A stretch of DNA of 64,000 nt from Candidatus Thiodiazotropha sp. CDECU1 (GTDB taxonomy: Bacteria > Pseudomonadota > Gammaproteobacteria > Chromatiales > Chromatiaceae), in NCBI RefSeq assembly GCF_963455295.1, contig NZ_OY734020.1, positions 3,596,001 to 3,660,000 on the forward strand. Reading direction: 5' to 3'. Shown here one piece after another: positions 61,574-64,000 of the stretch. Every line of letters starts with the position of its first letter. The stretch's first letter is position 1. The position numbers were made by a program, and so were the translations under genes. The notes under the pieces were generated by a model. The model did no database searches. It was not told where the DNA came from and saw only the letters and a list, made by a program, of their open reading frames with translations.

Positions 61574-62809
61574 TTGAACTATAAAAAACTCGCCTCTCTC
61601 CTTCTAGCCGGTTGGTGTCTGACAGTCCTGGCCTCTCTTGGTTGGAATACAAAGCACACGCAACAGGAACATCTGCATTTCCTGCAAGATACCGCTCGCT
61701 TGATATTTGACCATGTCATCCTGGTCAGGGAGTGGAATGCCAATCATGGTGGCGTCTATGTTCCGATCACTGAGTCCTCCCCGCCCAACCAGTATCTCGA
61801 AATCGAGAATCGGGAAATCGTGGTGGACGATAAGCTGACTCTAACCATGATCAACCCTGCATATATGACCCGCCAGATTGCCGAGCTTGCCACACAGAGT
61901 AATGGCATCCAATTACACATCACCAGTCTCAATCCGATTCGTCCAAGTAACAAACCCAGCACACAGGAGCGAGTGGCCCTACTCGAATTTGAAGCCGGAG
62001 ACAGCGAGGAGTTCTCCCGTTTGCTGGCAGACAAGAACGGCTATCGTTTCTTCTACATGGCACCGCTGTTGACCACACAAGCCTGTCTGCGCTGTCATGA
62101 AAAGCAGGGTTATGTGGAAGGTGATTTACGTGGCGGGATCAGTGTTACCATCCCGGACATCCATCCAGCCCCAATCCAGGGAATAATTATCGGCCATTGT
62201 GTCATCGGCGTAATCGGGATATTGGTAATCCTGACCCTCGCTCAGAAGCTATCTGAAAGTTATGAAAAGGTTCGGCAACAATCGATTATCGATGTCCTGA
62301 CAGGCATCCCCAACCGCCGTCACTTTATTGACCGCCTGGCTACCGAATATCGCCGCGCGAGTCGCAACTCAACCCCATTGACACTGCTGATTACCGATAT
62401 CGATCATTTCAAGCAATACAACGATTCCCTGGGCCATCTCGAAGGTGATCAATGCATCGTAATAGTGGCTAAAACCGTCAAGGCATCGCTACAACGTGGC
62501 GGCGACCTGTGCGCACGTTACGGGGGGGAAGAGTTCATTGTCATCCTGCCTAACACGGATACAGCCGGGGGAGAGAAGGTTGCCAGGCGCATTCAAAAAA
62601 ATATCGCAGCCTTGGAAATCGAGCATCCGGATACTCCTATCGGAGAGCACATCACCTTGAGCATCGGACTGGCCACAGATTACCGCGACTACCCCTCTCA
62701 ATACAATCTGATAAAACGTGCAGATGAAGCACTCTACCGCTGCAAGCAACTGGGACGCAACTGCATCGAATCCAACGGTCATGACAACACGGATAACTCG
62801 AAGTCATAG
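61574..62809 (+). CDS. Heme-motif sensor diguanylate cyclase (DUF3365-GGEEF)
   Basis: 411 aa from a TTG at 61574. An N-terminal membrane segment (about 4-22) and a second one (about 202-222) enclose a periplasmic DUF3365 (Tll0287-like) domain. It has the pattern HVILVREWNANHGGVYVPI near residue 50 and the heme site CLRCH at about residue 172, followed by the family ending GDLRGGISVTIP. The GGDEF domain (about 235-400) has ARYGGEEF with an inhibitory RGGD (RxxD) five residues upstream. It probably senses redox state or a small gas through heme and makes c-di-GMP. Confidence 0.92.
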   Translation: MNYKKLASLLLAGWCLTVLASLGWNTKHTQQEHLHFLQDTARLIFDHVILVREWNANHGGVYVPITESSPPNQYLEIENREIVVDDKLTLTMINPAYMTRQIAELATQSNGIQLHITSLNPIRPSNKPSTQERVALLEFEAGDSEEFSRLLADKNGYRFFYMAPLLTTQACLRCHEKQGYVEGDLRGGISVTIPDIHPAPIQGIIIGHCVIGVIGILVILTLAQKLSESYEKVRQQSIIDVLTGIPNRRHFIDRLATEYRRASRNSTPLTLLITDIDHFKQYNDSLGHLEGDQCIVIVAKTVKASLQRGGDLCARYGGEEFIVILPNTDTAGGEKVARRIQKNIAALEIEHPDTPIGEHITLSIGLATDYRDYPSQYNLIKRADEALYRCKQLGRNCIESNGHDNTDNSKS

Positions 62810-63293
62810 ATTTTTTAGGTAGTTGAGGTGCTGTTCAAGGCAGTCTTAATGGCAAATGTAAACTCAGTTGATTCAGATCAGTCTGATTGAGAACGAGATG
62901 ACTTTTTACCATCGCGGTTCTCTGATCAGGGAATTAAAATTACAGTACCGGGCCAACATCGATGTAACACCCTAAATTAAGGACTTAAGTTAATAAAAAT
63001 CTCAAGTTATTGTGATGGCCAACGCTACATTCGAGTGAATTGCAAAGCAAATCACGAATAAAAATGTGCCTTTGAATCTTTGCAACCCGGTATAACCAGG
63101 TAAAGAACTATGACACTATGGTTCACCTGCAATTGAAAGAATAAACAATGAAAAACAAAACAGACCTGACATCAAGAATTCTTTTATATCAACTATTCTA
63201 TTTTGCCCAGTTCGAGCGGCAATGGATAGATTAACTTGATGCACCATTGTACTTACTTAGGCCTGCACAAGTTAATTTTTAAAGGGAATCAGT
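62810..63293. other. 484-bp intergenic region, no feature seen
   Basis: No gene, terminator or RNA was recognised. The last 50 bp should hold the promoter of the downstream kinase. The stretch is AT-rich. Confidence 0.4.
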
Positions 63294-64000
63294 ATGCCGG
63301 TAGCTAAAAAGAATTCAGGACATGACCTCTTTTCTCATGCTCAATTGCCAGTTGTAATTAATAAAAGCTCTCAGCAACGGAAGAGCCCTGCCACTTCATC
63401 CGCATTCAATGAAGAGGAAGAGAGAAAAAGACTCTCAAGGGAACTGCATGACGGGCTGGGTCAGTTATTGACTACCATAGGATTGCAGGTACAGCAGTGT
63501 CTGGATAACTGTGACAGCACCCCTCTGTCATGCCCGTCACCACAAGAACATAAGGCCTCGTTGCAACAGATTTCAGGCATGGTGAAGGAGGCGATTGGAG
63601 AGGTCAGATCGATATGCAGCACCATTCGACCTGCTATTCTCGATGACCTGGGAGTCCTGGCCGCCATCTCTTGGCAGTGCAGACAGATCTCACGAGCATC
63701 ACCTTCGTTGAACATTGTGACTGATTACAGGATAGAAGAAGACCAGATACCAACTGATTTCAGAAACGTAATCTACCGCATTGTGCAGGAATCACTGAAC
63801 AATGCCTTGAAATACTCCCATGCCAACAGGATCGAAGTGACCCTCTCCTTGCAAAACGACTCGATTCATTTGAGTGTCATCGACAATGGCATAGGATTCG
63901 ATCTGGCTTCCATGCATGAGACACTTGGAGTGGGATTGCTGAGTATGCGTGAAAGAGCAGCGTCGCTACAGGGCAAATTGGAAATCCGTGCCGCACATAC
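63294..64000 (+). CDS. NarX/UhpB-type sensor histidine kinase, cut by the window edge
   Basis: An ATG at 63294 (AAAGGGA upstream) opens a frame that runs to the end of the window, at least 235 residues. After an unstructured start of about 40 residues comes the HisKA_3 dimerisation helix (RKRLSRELHDGLGQLLTTI) with the phospho-His in LHDGLG. The ATPase follows: NVIYRIVQESLNNALKYSHA (N box), LSVIDNGIGFD (G1) and GVGLLSMRERAASLQG (G2). No membrane or sensor domain precedes it, so it is cytoplasmic or senses through a partner. A NarL-type response regulator probably lies just outside the window. Confidence 0.9.
   Translation, partial: MPVAKKNSGHDLFSHAQLPVVINKSSQQRKSPATSSAFNEEEERKRLSRELHDGLGQLLTTIGLQVQQCLDNCDSTPLSCPSPQEHKASLQQISGMVKEAIGEVRSICSTIRPAILDDLGVLAAISWQCRQISRASPSLNIVTDYRIEEDQIPTDFRNVIYRIVQESLNNALKYSHANRIEVTLSLQNDSIHLSVIDNGIGFDLASMHETLGVGLLSMRERAASLQGKLEIRAAH

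Noticed and set aside
1-64000. tRNA or rRNA genes
   Set aside because: No cloverleaf with GGTTCGAATCC-type arm and no rRNA-like stretch was found by eye. A tRNAscan-SE run would settle this.

Overview
The window looks like a chromosome segment from a sulfur-oxidising gammaproteobacterium, in the Chromatiales/Sedimenticola-Thiodiazotropha style. This is inferred from gene content, not from a database search. The pointers are an fccAB flavocytochrome c sulfide dehydrogenase pair surrounded by c-type cytochromes, aerobic (nrdAB) and anaerobic (nrdDG) ribonucleotide reductases, ZapD, YacG and GloC proteins of gammaproteobacterial type, and many c-di-GMP genes. No rRNA, tRNA or CRISPR was recognised.

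Layout. 0-2.9 kb: the end of what appears to be an integron cassette array (a 73-bp attC-like site at 160-232 between two TIR-domain genes), followed by a 5'-truncated IS3-type element. 2.9-8.4 kb: a diguanylate cyclase divergent from a porin plus small periplasmic binding protein, then an RstAB-like two-component system. 8.8-14.8 kb: a DUF3592 membrane protein, a dihydroorotate dehydrogenase-like protein, zapD-yacG, a membrane thioredoxin and gloC. 14.9-17.9 kb: nrdD, a separate 61-aa gene carrying the glycyl-radical motif, and nrdG, behind an FNR-like box and NrdR boxes. 18-24.4 kb: a NapC-like tetraheme cytochrome, an ankyrin protein, fccAB, two more diheme cytochromes and a DUF302 protein. 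25.1-30.6 kb: a hairpin-rich MITE, a regulatory region with DnaA and NrdR boxes, then nrdA-nrdB and a zinc-ribbon ORF.

30.7-40.9 kb is a looser region: a RebB-like protein, a TlpA-like thioredoxin, secreted proteins, a truncated NUDIX gene, a HAF-repeat lipoprotein, a radical SAM protein, DUF2889, TraB/GumN, a methionine-rich secreted repeat protein, MsrA and a HAD hydrolase. 41-50.5 kb: a cation/proton antiporter, CheB domain, PAS-GGDEF cyclase, M1-like peptidase, isochorismatase-DUF427 pair, glutaredoxin, AraC regulator, DUF302, a GlcG-like protein and a PilZ protein. 50.6-61.4 kb: argE-argA, a degenerate GGDEF protein, a DUF5666 lipoprotein, an Lrp/AsnC regulator divergent from leuA (structured leader), hairpin repeats and argG. 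61.5-64 kb: a heme-motif sensor cyclase and the start of a NarX-type histidine kinase.

Main themes: sulfide oxidation feeding c-type cytochromes; dNTP supply under air or anoxia with NrdR coordination; redox and thiol repair (thioredoxins, Grx, MsrA, GloC); and c-di-GMP signalling (three intact GGDEF proteins, one degenerate, one PilZ). The most unusual items are the TIR gene cassettes, the split NrdD, the Met-rich repeat protein beside MsrA, the solitary RebB-like gene, the nested-hairpin MITE and the leuA leader.
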